Shown: piece after piece, positions 1 to 6,677 of the stretch
Numbering within the stretch: the first letter of the stretch is position 1
How the letters are laid out: every line of letters starts with the position of its first letter
NCBI GenBank assembly: GCA_964420875.1
Contig: CAYQUK010000010.1
Span: 1-18,582, forward strand
DNA length: 18,582 nt
Source of the DNA: JAUPVO01 sp964420875
GTDB taxonomy: Bacteria > Patescibacteriota > Minisyncoccia > Phycocordibacterales > UBA5272
Reading direction: 5' to 3'
The notes under the pieces: generated by a model
Told to the model about the DNA's origin: nothing
What the model saw: only the letters and a program-made list of their open reading frames with translations
Databases searched by the model: none
Program-made: the position numbers and the translations under genes

Positions 1-30
1 GTCTATTGTGGTTTCATCTATATTATTCAT
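1..30 (-). CDS. 5' end of a gene leaving the left edge
   Basis: An ATG at 30-28 on the minus strand opens a frame that reads MNNIDETTID to the window edge without a stop. It lies nine bases after an extended -10 box, the same arrangement as at 7940, and just past the terminator of the 64-aa gene. Only ten residues are visible, so no product can be named. The start is inferred from promoter position alone. Confidence 0.4.
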   Translation of the reverse strand, partial: MNNIDETTID

Positions 31-39
31 AAGGGCCTT

Positions 40-48
40 ATTATAACA
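40..48 (-). promoter_or_regulatory. Extended -10 promoter for the left-edge gene
   Basis: The minus strand reads TGTTATAAT: a perfect TATAAT hexamer (45-40) with a TG one base upstream. The ATG at 30 follows after nine bases with no Shine-Dalgarno sequence, so the mRNA leader would be about 0-3 nt. No -35 is evident, and the upstream bases are the T-tract of a terminator. Confidence 0.5.
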
Positions 49-53
49 CAAAA

Positions 54-82
54 ACCGCCCCTAGCCAAGGCTATAGAACGGT
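54..82 (-). terminator. Intrinsic terminator of the 64-aa gene
   Basis: ACCG (54-57) pairs with CGGT (79-82), and inside it TAGCC (62-66) pairs with GGCTA (69-73). On the minus strand the hairpin is followed directly by TTTTTGTG. It lies about 35 bases after the stop codon of the 64-aa gene and just before the promoter of the left-edge gene. Confidence 0.6.
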
Positions 83-91
83 CTTGATTTT

Positions 92-112
92 GCTCTCGAG
101 CTAGTCGAGAGC
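92..112. other. Perfect 8-bp hairpin after the stop codon
   Basis: GCTCTCGA (92-99) and TCGAGAGC (105-112) form an uninterrupted 8-bp stem with a 5-nt loop. It starts three bases past the stop codon of the 64-aa gene. Neither strand has a T-tract after it, so by itself it is not an intrinsic terminator. It may protect the mRNA 3' end or act in tandem with the terminator at 54-82. Confidence 0.5.
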
Positions 113-115
113 ATG

Positions 116-310
116 TTAAGTTGAGCCAGTCATTTGATCTAGCTCTTGATGCCGAGGTGAACTGAAGTCTTCAGCTTGCTGCTGTACTACAGCCACAACA
201 TCTCCGGTCTGGACTTGTTGTTCCTCGTTATCAGGCCAGGACATGCCGCACGACTTTTGCAAGCAAGCTCCACCTACATACCGTTGGCAAGTAGGACAAA
301 ATTCTGACAT
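116..310 (-). CDS. Small Cys-rich accessory protein, 64 aa
   Basis: No family is recognised. The N-terminus holds four cysteines as CPTC (residues 5-8), C16 and C21, a spacing that could bind one zinc ion like a small zinc ribbon; the C-terminal half is Gln/Glu/Ser-rich and probably flexible. The start at 310 is supported by a Shine-Dalgarno-like AAGGGG six bases upstream, unlike the backbone genes, which lack such sites. It has its own promoter and terminator, so it looks like a single-gene unit placed between tatD and the left-edge gene. The reading is supported by the signals on both sides rather than by homology. Confidence 0.6.
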   Translation of the reverse strand: MSEFCPTCQRYVGGACLQKSCGMSWPDNEEQQVQTGDVVAVVQQQAEDFSSPRHQELDQMTGST

Positions 311-351
311 ACGTTTCCCCTTAAAACAAAAGATCAGACATTCGGACCGTA

Positions 352-380
352 AATATATCAGATATAAAAAATAAATACAA
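352..380 (-). promoter_or_regulatory. Sigma70-type promoter for the 64-aa gene
   Basis: On the minus strand TTGTAT (380-375) and TATATT (357-352) are 17 bp apart, in the gap after the tatD stop. Transcription would start near 345, giving a leader of about 35 nt that contains the AAGGGG ribosome-binding site. The -35 is weak (3 of 6 consensus bases). Confidence 0.35.
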
Positions 381-381
381 T

Positions 382-1194
382 CTACAAAGAAATACCGAAA
401 ACTCTCATAGCATTTTGATTTAAAATTTGTACCAACTCCTCCTCATTTATATTTTTTATCTCAGCTATTCTTTTTAAGATTACCGGCAAATATTCTGGAC
501 TGTTGCGTTGACCCCTATACTGCTTTGGTGCTACATATGGACTGTCTGTTTCGAGATGAATACTTTCTATCGGAATAAATTTTATAACTTCATCATAATC
601 AGATGTGATAGTCGTGACTCCACCAAATGAAAATGTATATCCCAAATCTAAAAATTGTTTTGCTATATTTATATCCCCCACAAAGAAATGCACATTACCA
701 ACTATTCCCTTATAATTATTTAAAATTTCTAACATGTCTATGTATGCATCTTGCGATCCCTTGCTCGGTCTACCATGCAGCATCAATGGTAAATTATTTT
801 TCTTTGCAAACTCTATTTGCTGTATAAAAAGTCTTCTCTGTCTATTTTTTTCTTTTTCAGCGTCGATCACTTTACCCTCCACCAACTCTCTTTCTAAGTA
901 ATAATAGTCTAGCCCGCACTCGCCTATCGCCACCGCCCTCTTACACTCGAGCAGCTTTTCAAATTCACTCTCTGTAAAAGTCGCCCCCTCATCATCATCA
1001 TGTGGATGCACACCAACAGTACACCAGACATTGTCATACTTTTCAGCCGCCTCTACGGCCTTTTTACTCTCTACTATATCAGTGCCTATTGTTAACGTGT
1101 GTATGCCTTGCGAGCGCATTCTCGTCAGCACTTCATCCCGATCAATATCAAAAGCCTTGTCATGTACATGCGAGTGTATGTCTATCAAATTCAT
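382..1194 (-). CDS. tatD: TatD-family metal-dependent DNase
   Basis: TatD-family enzymes are TIM-barrel amidohydrolase-like nucleases that use divalent metals to trim DNA (3'-5' exonuclease) and take part in DNA repair and turnover. The 270-aa length is usual for the family. All metal-ligand motifs are visible: HSH at residues 7-9, GECGLDYYY with E92, PLMLHGR with H140, GNVHFF with H169 and LETDSPY with D217; the family signature continues as APKQYRGQRNSPEYL. The ATG at 1194 is the first start before the HxH motif. It diverges from the merT-like gene with only 26 bp between starts, has no Shine-Dalgarno sequence, and probably has a leader of about 5 nt from the shared -10 box. The stop is TAG. 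Exact substrate specificity cannot be read from sequence. Confidence 0.93.
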   Translation of the reverse strand: MNLIDIHSHVHDKAFDIDRDEVLTRMRSQGIHTLTIGTDIVESKKAVEAAEKYDNVWCTVGVHPHDDDEGATFTESEFEKLLECKRAVAIGECGLDYYYLERELVEGKVIDAEKEKNRQRRLFIQQIEFAKKNNLPLMLHGRPSKGSQDAYIDMLEILNNYKGIVGNVHFFVGDINIAKQFLDLGYTFSFGGVTTITSDYDEVIKFIPIESIHLETDSPYVAPKQYRGQRNSPEYLPVILKRIAEIKNINEEELVQILNQNAMRVFGISL

Positions 1195-1205
1195 AATTAA
1201 TACAT

Positions 1206-1213
1206 AGTATACT
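1206..1213. promoter_or_regulatory. Palindromic two-way -10 box between tatD and the merT-like gene
   Basis: AGTATACT (1206-1213) is its own reverse complement and gives a TATACT -10 hexamer on each strand: 1208-1213 for the plus strand, 1211-1206 for the minus strand. The merT-like ATG follows after 7 bases (leaderless) and the tatD ATG after 11 bases. The whole intergenic region is 26 bp, so there is little room for any other promoter. No good -35 is seen on either side. Confidence 0.55.
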
Positions 1214-1220
1214 ACTATAT

Positions 1221-1592
1221 ATGTGGAACAAAATAAAAGAAGCTTTAAAAATTAGCAGCATACCAGCCATCATCGCATCACTCTGTTGTCTGTCACCAGT
1301 AATACTGGTTCTCACTGGCCTCGCCACCACAACATTCGCGGCGTCACTTTCAGATCTGTTTTATGGCACATACAAATGGGTGTTTCGTGGCGTTGGTCTC
1401 ATCACCCTTATCATCGCTTATGTGTTTTATATCAGAGGTCAAGGTGTGTGCACATTTGACGAAGCATTGCGCAGGAGAAATGAGTTGATTAACAAGTTCA
1501 TGCTGGTACTGATTGTTGCTATACTGTTTTATATAATCTTCTTATACGGATTCGTAGAATATCTAGGCATTTGGCTAGGAATCTGGAAATAA
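1221..1592 (+). CDS. MerT-like small membrane protein
   Basis: A 123-aa integral membrane protein with three likely membrane segments (about 15-41, 54-72 and 95-115). The first carries a vicinal Cys pair in LCCLSPVILV (C22-C23), which matches the mercuric-ion transport protein MerT, where this pair hands metal across the membrane; the spacing to the second segment also fits. MerT has a second Cys pair in its cytoplasmic loop; here only C77 (GVCTF) remains. No merR, merP or merA lies nearby, so mercury resistance is unlikely to be its role. The msrAB gene starts one base after its stop, so the two are surely cotranscribed and may share thiol chemistry. There is no Shine-Dalgarno site, and the start fits a leaderless mRNA. 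Confidence 0.75.
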   Translation: MWNKIKEALKISSIPAIIASLCCLSPVILVLTGLATTTFAASLSDLFYGTYKWVFRGVGLITLIIAYVFYIRGQGVCTFDEALRRRNELINKFMLVLIVAILFYIIFLYGFVEYLGIWLGIWK

Positions 1593-1593
1593 T

Positions 1594-2745
1594 ATGAAGA
1601 AAAAATATATGCAATACCTCATCGCCCTACTCATACTTTTACCGATACTATATTTAGTCAGTATCGTATACCAAAAATACAATAGTAAAATACACGCCGT
1701 AGAAAACTTAAACAAAGAAAATATGACAATAGCAGACCTAGATCAAAGATATTCAAAAATCATACTTGCTGGTGGATGTTTTTGGTGTACCGAGAGCGAG
1801 TACAATCATGCCACAGGCATAGCAAAAGCAATCTCTGGATATACTGGAGGAACAAAAGAAAACCCTACATATGAGGAGGTTGGCGCTGGTATAGGGGGGC
1901 ATCGCGAAGCGGTTTTGGTGTATTATGACCCATCGATAATAAATATAGAAGCATTGCTACAAAAATACTGGAAACATATAGACCCCACTGATGAAGGTGG
2001 ACAATTTGCAGATAGAGGACATCAATATACTACCGCCATATATTATTATACAGACGAGCAAAAAATAGCTGCTGAGAAATCAAAAAAAGAAATAGATGAT
2101 AGTAAAAAGTTTAACAAGCCAGTAGTCACAGAGATATTATCAGCCGGCAAGTTCTACCCTGCTGAGGAGTATCATCAGGACTACAAAGACAAAAACCCCG
2201 TTAGATACAATTATTATCGTGAAGGATCTGGGCGTAATGACTTTATCAGACTGCATTGGCAAGATGGCAGCACGACAACTAGCCCTATTTCAAGTGTGAG
2301 CAGCCAATACACTAAACCTTCTGACGAAGAGATAAAAAAAATATTAACAGATGAACAGTACAAGGTCACACAAAAAGATGGCACCGAGAGGCCTTTTCAA
2401 AATAAATATTGGAACAATGAGGAGGCGGGTCTGTATGTAGACATAGTTAGTGGTGAGCCACTATTCCTGTCTACCGACAAGTTTGACTCTGGTACTGGTT
2501 GGCCAAGCTTTGTAAAGCCTGTAACAGATGACGCTGTGACTCTGCATGAGGATAATAGTATATTCTCTACTCGTACAGAAGTGAGGAGCAAAATTGCTGA
2601 CTCGCATCTCGGACATGTATTCCCAGATGGTCCAGCTGAGCGTGGAGGACAGAGATATTGTATGAACTCTGCGTCACTCCGATTTATTCCTATGTCTGAA
2701 ATGGAGGCAGAGGGTTATGGCGAATTTGTTAATCTATTAAAATAA
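1594..2745 (+). CDS. msrAB: Membrane-anchored methionine sulfoxide reductase MsrA-MsrB fusion
   Basis: It repairs oxidised methionine: MsrA reduces the S-sulfoxide and MsrB the R-sulfoxide. Residues 7-27 form a hydrophobic segment after a KKK start, a signal anchor without a lipobox, so both domains should lie outside the cytoplasm. The MsrA domain (about 55-210) has GCFWC with catalytic C62 plus C65, GGHREAV and HQDY. The MsrB domain (about 245-368) has SGTGWPSF, HVFPDGP and RYCMNSASLRF with catalytic C356. It lacks the zinc-binding CxxC pairs found in many MsrB proteins, and T301 occupies the place of the usual resolving Cys. The MsrA-MsrB order is that of pneumococcal-type fusions. It is cotranscribed with the MerT-like gene, and its last 9 bp overlap the tail of uppP on the other strand. 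Confidence 0.95.
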   Translation: MKKKYMQYLIALLILLPILYLVSIVYQKYNSKIHAVENLNKENMTIADLDQRYSKIILAGGCFWCTESEYNHATGIAKAISGYTGGTKENPTYEEVGAGIGGHREAVLVYYDPSIINIEALLQKYWKHIDPTDEGGQFADRGHQYTTAIYYYTDEQKIAAEKSKKEIDDSKKFNKPVVTEILSAGKFYPAEEYHQDYKDKNPVRYNYYREGSGRNDFIRLHWQDGSTTTSPISSVSSQYTKPSDEEIKKILTDEQYKVTQKDGTERPFQNKYWNNEEAGLYVDIVSGEPLFLSTDKFDSGTGWPSFVKPVTDDAVTLHEDNSIFSTRTEVRSKIADSHLGHVFPDGPAERGGQRYCMNSASLRFIPMSEMEAEGYGEFVNLLK

Positions 2746-3501
2746 AATAGATATCAACACCACTCCTAAGACTATTCTGTATATGCCAAACGGTACAAAT
2801 GAGTAGCGGCGTATAAATGGTATAGCGTATTTTACTATGACTAGTGCTACCAAAAATGCTGAGATGAATCCAGCCGCAAGGTCAGCAGCGTTACCATTAG
2901 CCATTAACACCTCCCTATTTTTGAGCATAGAGTAAGAAGTAGCCGCGAGCATGGTTGGAACAGCAAGGAGGAATGCGTACTTGGCAATTACCTCTCGCTT
3001 AAAATTTGCAAACAGACCATAAACTATTATTGCTCCAGATCTAGATACTCCAGGCATCATAGCAATGGACTGCACCACGCCTACTATTGCTGACTGAGTG
3101 TATGAGACGTCTTCTGTTTTTTTGATATGCATATTTCTGTGTTTATAAATGTACTCGGCCAGCAATATTATGAACCCCCCGATTAACATATTAATAGCAA
3201 TCAGCATCGGTAGCTCGAGCAGTCCATCAACAAAGTCTTTTAAAACAAATCCTATGACGAGCGTTGGCAATACTCCCACTGCTAACAGCTTTATATTCTC
3301 CCATTTTATTAGCTCTCGGAAATAGTAAACGACAACAGCCAACACAGCACCTAACTGTATAGATATTTCAAACACCTTTGTAAAGTTGGCAGTTATGTCA
3401 TTCCCGAGAAAATAATTTGTCAGTATCAGATGCGCTGTTGAGGATATCGGTAGGAACTCTGTAAACCCCTCCATCACACCTAACAATATACTTTGTATCA
3501 T
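2737..3501 (-). CDS. uppP: Undecaprenyl-diphosphatase UppP (BacA)
   Basis: It dephosphorylates undecaprenyl diphosphate to recycle the lipid carrier used for peptidoglycan and surface glycans, at the outer face of the cytoplasmic membrane; the family is also linked to bacitracin resistance. The 254-aa length is typical. Both signatures are present: EGFTEFLPISSTAHL at residues 11-25 (two catalytic Glu, Ser and His) and PGVSRSGA at 150-157 with R154. Seven or eight membrane segments are visible. The ATG at 3501 follows a perfect extended -10 box by 7 bases with no Shine-Dalgarno sequence, so it may be transcribed on its own as a leaderless mRNA even though it lies 31 bp after the methyltransferase gene. 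The stop lies inside the msrAB 3' end. Confidence 0.96.
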   Translation of the reverse strand: MIQSILLGVMEGFTEFLPISSTAHLILTNYFLGNDITANFTKVFEISIQLGAVLAVVVYYFRELIKWENIKLLAVGVLPTLVIGFVLKDFVDGLLELPMLIAINMLIGGFIILLAEYIYKHRNMHIKKTEDVSYTQSAIVGVVQSIAMMPGVSRSGAIIVYGLFANFKREVIAKYAFLLAVPTMLAATSYSMLKNREVLMANGNAADLAAGFISAFLVALVIVKYAIPFIRRYSFVPFGIYRIVLGVVLISILF

Positions 3502-3508
3502 GGGATGA

Positions 3509-3517
3509 ATTATAACA
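3509..3517 (-). promoter_or_regulatory. Extended -10 promoter of uppP
   Basis: The minus strand reads TGTTATAAT, a full-consensus extended -10 (hexamer 3514-3509), then 7 bases, then the uppP ATG. Transcription should start within one base of the ATG. No -35 hexamer is apparent; extended -10 promoters often work without one. Confidence 0.6.
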
Positions 3518-3532
3518 TATCAAAAATGGGAA

Positions 3533-4117
3533 CTAGTTCTCATTTTTACTAATATTTTTACTGACAAATACCGTATCATCCAGCATTTTTATAAATTCAT
3601 ATTTACCGCTGTATAGCAGGTCCTCCTTGGCCATTATGCTTTTGGTCATATCTGTGCGAATATTTGAAACCACGAACAACCCACCATCTGCCAAGACTTT
3701 ACCCAGCCTCTCCACCTCATTATATCTGCTAACATATGCATCCAAAAATACCATATCAAACTTTTTAAAGTCCTCCTGTGCCAGATATGTATCCAACCAA
3801 TCAAAATATCTCTCATTTATAAATGTCACCCTCTCTGACACACCCCCTCCGCAAATATTATAAATATTCTTTTTTGCTTTTTTGAGTATCTCAACATGTT
3901 TCTCTAATGTTGTCACTTTTGCATCAGAGTTCATCATTAACATAGCAGAGGACGATATGCCTAGGCCTGTCCCTATTTCCAAGATATTTTTGCAGCCTCT
4001 CTCGCGAGCCAGATTCGCAAGATACATATAGTGTTCAAATGGAAATACCCCCATCCTATTAAAAATCTGATACATGTACGCTCTCCAATATAAAAGCTTT
4101 AATTTAAATCTCGGCAT
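3533..4117 (-). CDS. Class I SAM-dependent O-methyltransferase
   Basis: A 194-aa Rossmann-fold methyltransferase resembling the caffeoyl-CoA/catechol O-methyltransferase group (COG4122). The SAM-binding motif ILEIGTGLGISS is at about residues 45-56, an acidic residue that would hold the ribose follows the next strand (TTLEKH), and FDMVFLDAY (about 120-128) is the family's metal and substrate motif. It begins 12 bp after the metG stop and so is likely in the same transcript; a TATAAT overlaps its own ATG, so an internal promoter that uses the later Met15 is possible. The small-molecule substrate cannot be deduced. No Shine-Dalgarno site is evident. Confidence 0.85.
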   Translation of the reverse strand: MPRFKLKLLYWRAYMYQIFNRMGVFPFEHYMYLANLARERGCKNILEIGTGLGISSSAMLMMNSDAKVTTLEKHVEILKKAKKNIYNICGGGVSERVTFINERYFDWLDTYLAQEDFKKFDMVFLDAYVSRYNEVERLGKVLADGGLFVVSNIRTDMTKSIMAKEDLLYSGKYEFIKMLDDTVFVSKNISKNEN

Positions 4118-4129
4118 TATACTCTAGTT

Positions 4130-5590
4130 CTACAGCCTATTAAACATCGGGGTCTCTGGCATGCGATTTTCTTTTATATGGTTGTACATATCCATTGAGG
4201 CACGTGGCATAAAGAAATATAAGTGGTGGCCGATATCCAGCAGTCTAGTCAGCGACTCACGTATTATCTTCCTTCCCTGCTCCAGAGTCTCTTCATTTTT
4301 TACAAGTTTAAATGGCTCACTGCTCTGTATATACTCGTCCAACTTTTTCTGTTTATCTGTAACGAGGTGTATAGCCTCATTAATTTTAAAGTCCTCAAGA
4401 TAGGCTTTGTAGTTATTGTCGAGTGTTGTCTTTTCAACTTCTGCTAGGATATTTTTTATATCATCAGCATTCAAATACTGACTAGAAAGTTTTAATATTC
4501 TGTTAACCTGATTGCCAATACCCTTTTGAAGATATGATGAATAGGCAACGTCTATGCCTGCTGCTGTGATATCACTGTCATCATATGTTGATACCTCGTG
4601 ACACATCACAAAACGGAGCACCTCCTCAGCATAAGGTGTCACTACTTTATATTTCTCTATAATATCAAATGGGTTAATAACATTACCGATACTCTTGCTC
4701 ATCTTTACCCCACCGCTAATGATATGACCATTGATGTTAATAATGTCAGTGTTTTTGATACCTACTGACAAGAGCATTGCCTGCCATATCGCAGACTGAG
4801 CCTTGTTATTGTCTTTTCCACAATACTGCACCACGGTCCCCTCATTCCAAAAATTAAAGTCCTTTTCATCTGTTCCCCATCCGAGAGTTGATATGTATGA
4901 GTTGAGCGCGTCAAACCAAACATACATCACATGCTCATCATCATTTGGTACAGCAACACCCCATGGCATTTTAGATTTTAGTCTCGATACAGAAAAGTCG
5001 TGGAGACCTGCCGCTACAAAGTTTTTGATTTCATTTTGCCTATAGTCAGGCTTTACCAGGCCTCTGTCGTAAAGAGCGAGTAGTGCGTCCTGATATTTTG
5101 AAAACTTGAAAAAATAATTTTCCTCCTCACTTATCACTAGATCCCTATTTGGATGATCAGGACATTTATCATCAACCAGTTCGCTGTCTGTCTTTTCCAT
5201 TTCGCATCCAACACAATATTTGATTGTTTGTTTGGCTTTATATATGTCGCCTTTTTCTAAACATATACCCCACATCTTTTGAGCCGCGGCAATGTGGCGT
5301 AGATCGGTAGTGCGGAGGAATCCATCATATGAGATATTTGTTAATTTGCAAAACTCTTTAAATCTGTCTGAGTACTTGTCAGCATAAGCTTGAGCTGTCA
5401 TCCCCTCTTTTTCTGCGCCTTCAAATATCTTTTGCCCATGCTCATCAGTACCAGTATTAAAAAATACTTGTTTGCCAAGAGAGCGTTGGAATCTAGCTAT
5501 AACATCAGCACGTATGAACTCCATAGCGTGGCCAATATGAGGGTCAGCATTAACATATGGGAGAGTTGTGGTAATATAAAACGGCTTCAT
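4130..5590 (-). CDS. metG: Methionyl-tRNA synthetase
   Basis: It charges tRNA-Met with methionine. The class I motifs are HIGH at residues 18-21 and KMSKS at 296-300; the connective peptide keeps one zinc knuckle, C126-C129 (CVGC), with C143 and H146 as possible further ligands. The anticodon-binding helical domain fills about 340-480. At 486 aa it is a minimal form without the C-terminal EMAP/Trbp111 tRNA-binding domain found on many bacterial MetRS. The ATG at 5590 directly precedes the conserved FYITTTLPYVNADPHIGHA block. It starts 6 bp after the permease stop, with no clear promoter or Shine-Dalgarno site, so it probably depends on upstream transcription. Confidence 0.97.
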   Translation of the reverse strand: MKPFYITTTLPYVNADPHIGHAMEFIRADVIARFQRSLGKQVFFNTGTDEHGQKIFEGAEKEGMTAQAYADKYSDRFKEFCKLTNISYDGFLRTTDLRHIAAAQKMWGICLEKGDIYKAKQTIKYCVGCEMEKTDSELVDDKCPDHPNRDLVISEEENYFFKFSKYQDALLALYDRGLVKPDYRQNEIKNFVAAGLHDFSVSRLKSKMPWGVAVPNDDEHVMYVWFDALNSYISTLGWGTDEKDFNFWNEGTVVQYCGKDNNKAQSAIWQAMLLSVGIKNTDIININGHIISGGVKMSKSIGNVINPFDIIEKYKVVTPYAEEVLRFVMCHEVSTYDDSDITAAGIDVAYSSYLQKGIGNQVNRILKLSSQYLNADDIKNILAEVEKTTLDNNYKAYLEDFKINEAIHLVTDKQKKLDEYIQSSEPFKLVKNEETLEQGRKIIRESLTRLLDIGHHLYFFMPRASMDMYNHIKENRMPETPMFNRL

Positions 5591-5596
5591 GTTGTA

Positions 5597-6637
5597 TTAG
5601 TCGACCTTTGGTAGTCTGTGATTATCTAGGTCGTCCAAGAATCCAATCATGATGGCAGCAAGTGGAACAGCGATTAGTATCCCCCAGAACCCAGCCATCT
5701 TTGCCCCAACAATAAGAGAGATAATAACCACAACACTCGGAACTCCCACCATCTTATGCATAACATTTGGATACAAGATATGATTTTCAATTTGCCCTAT
5801 TATAAAATAAGCCAAGAACACCACTCCCGCTGTAGCTGGTCCACCAGTAGCGAGCGCAACCAACAGAGCAGGTATCATAGCAAGAGTGAGTCCTACTACA
5901 GGTATCAACTCACCAACAAATGCGAGTATCGCCAGGAATGCTGCATACTCTATACCAACAACCAAAAGAGTAATGTAAACCATAACTCCGACAATAACCC
6001 CCAATACTATTTGTCCACGAGCCCAATCGCTGATTTTCTTTTGACTCCTATCCCATAGGCCAATAACATATTCCTCATACGCACGAGGGGTGATTATCTT
6101 TAAAAAGTTTGACACTCCTTTCTCTTGCATCGCAAGATAGAACGATAAAACCATTATCAAAAATGTATTGAAAACATTGCTAATAACAATGCCTGTTGCA
6201 TGCAATGCTGATCCTGCACCCAGAACAAAATTTTTCAAAATTGTCATTATTTGGCCTTCTGATATTTGTTTTGATGTTTCACTCAGATATACCGACAAGT
6301 CACGAAGCCCGAAATCAACACCAAATAGTGATATGCTATCGAGCAGCTCTGGCAATCTAGCTACAAAGGTCGCCATATCACTGGCTATTTTTGGTACAAA
6401 TAAAATAGCTGAAATAGCAGCAAATCCAAACCCTAATATAAAAGTTATTGGCACAGTAGCTGAACGAGGTATCTTGTATTGTTTGCCAAATGTAACTATC
6501 GGCTCTACTGCTGAGGCCAAAACCACAGCCACTAACAATGCAATAATGAGATCAGACAACAAAAACCCTAATGCAATCAGGCCGATCAGCACAGCAGCAC
6601 GTATCATTGTCCCAGTTGAAATGCGTATAGTATTCAT
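5597..6637 (-). CDS. AI-2E family (PerM/YdiK-like) membrane permease
   Basis: A 346-aa polytopic protein of the AI-2E transporter family, whose members have been linked to autoinducer-2 export or sodium/proton exchange; the true substrate here is unknown. Seven to eight membrane segments are visible. Family motifs include GELIPVVGL (about 241-249), IGQIENHILYPNVMHKMVG and the C-terminal FWGILIAVPLAAI block. The ATG at 6637 follows an extended -10 box by exactly 6 bases with no Shine-Dalgarno site, so it can be leaderless. metG follows 6 bp after its stop and is probably read through from here. Confidence 0.9.
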   Translation of the reverse strand: MNTIRISTGTMIRAAVLIGLIALGFLLSDLIIALLVAVVLASAVEPIVTFGKQYKIPRSATVPITFILGFGFAAISAILFVPKIASDMATFVARLPELLDSISLFGVDFGLRDLSVYLSETSKQISEGQIMTILKNFVLGAGSALHATGIVISNVFNTFLIMVLSFYLAMQEKGVSNFLKIITPRAYEEYVIGLWDRSQKKISDWARGQIVLGVIVGVMVYITLLVVGIEYAAFLAILAFVGELIPVVGLTLAMIPALLVALATGGPATAGVVFLAYFIIGQIENHILYPNVMHKMVGVPSVVVIISLIVGAKMAGFWGILIAVPLAAIMIGFLDDLDNHRLPKVD

Positions 6638-6643
6638 ATGGGT

Positions 6644-6652
6644 ATTATGACA
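6644..6652 (-). promoter_or_regulatory. Extended -10 promoter of the AI-2E permease gene
   Basis: The minus strand reads TGTCATAAT: hexamer CATAAT (6649-6644, one mismatch to consensus) with TG one base upstream. Six bases separate it from the ATG, which places the predicted +1 on the A of the start codon. It lies in the 40-bp gap after the upstream gene. Confidence 0.5.
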
Positions 6653-6677
6653 AATATTTTAAATAATAGCTAATCCC

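Noticed and set aside
1221..1592. A mercury-resistance operon
   Set aside because: Only the MerT-like protein is present; no merR, merP or merA is nearby, and the partner gene is msrAB.
6168..6650. 160-aa plus-strand ORF inside the AI-2E permease gene
   Set aside because: It is a shadow frame of a well-conserved membrane protein, with no promoter or start signal.
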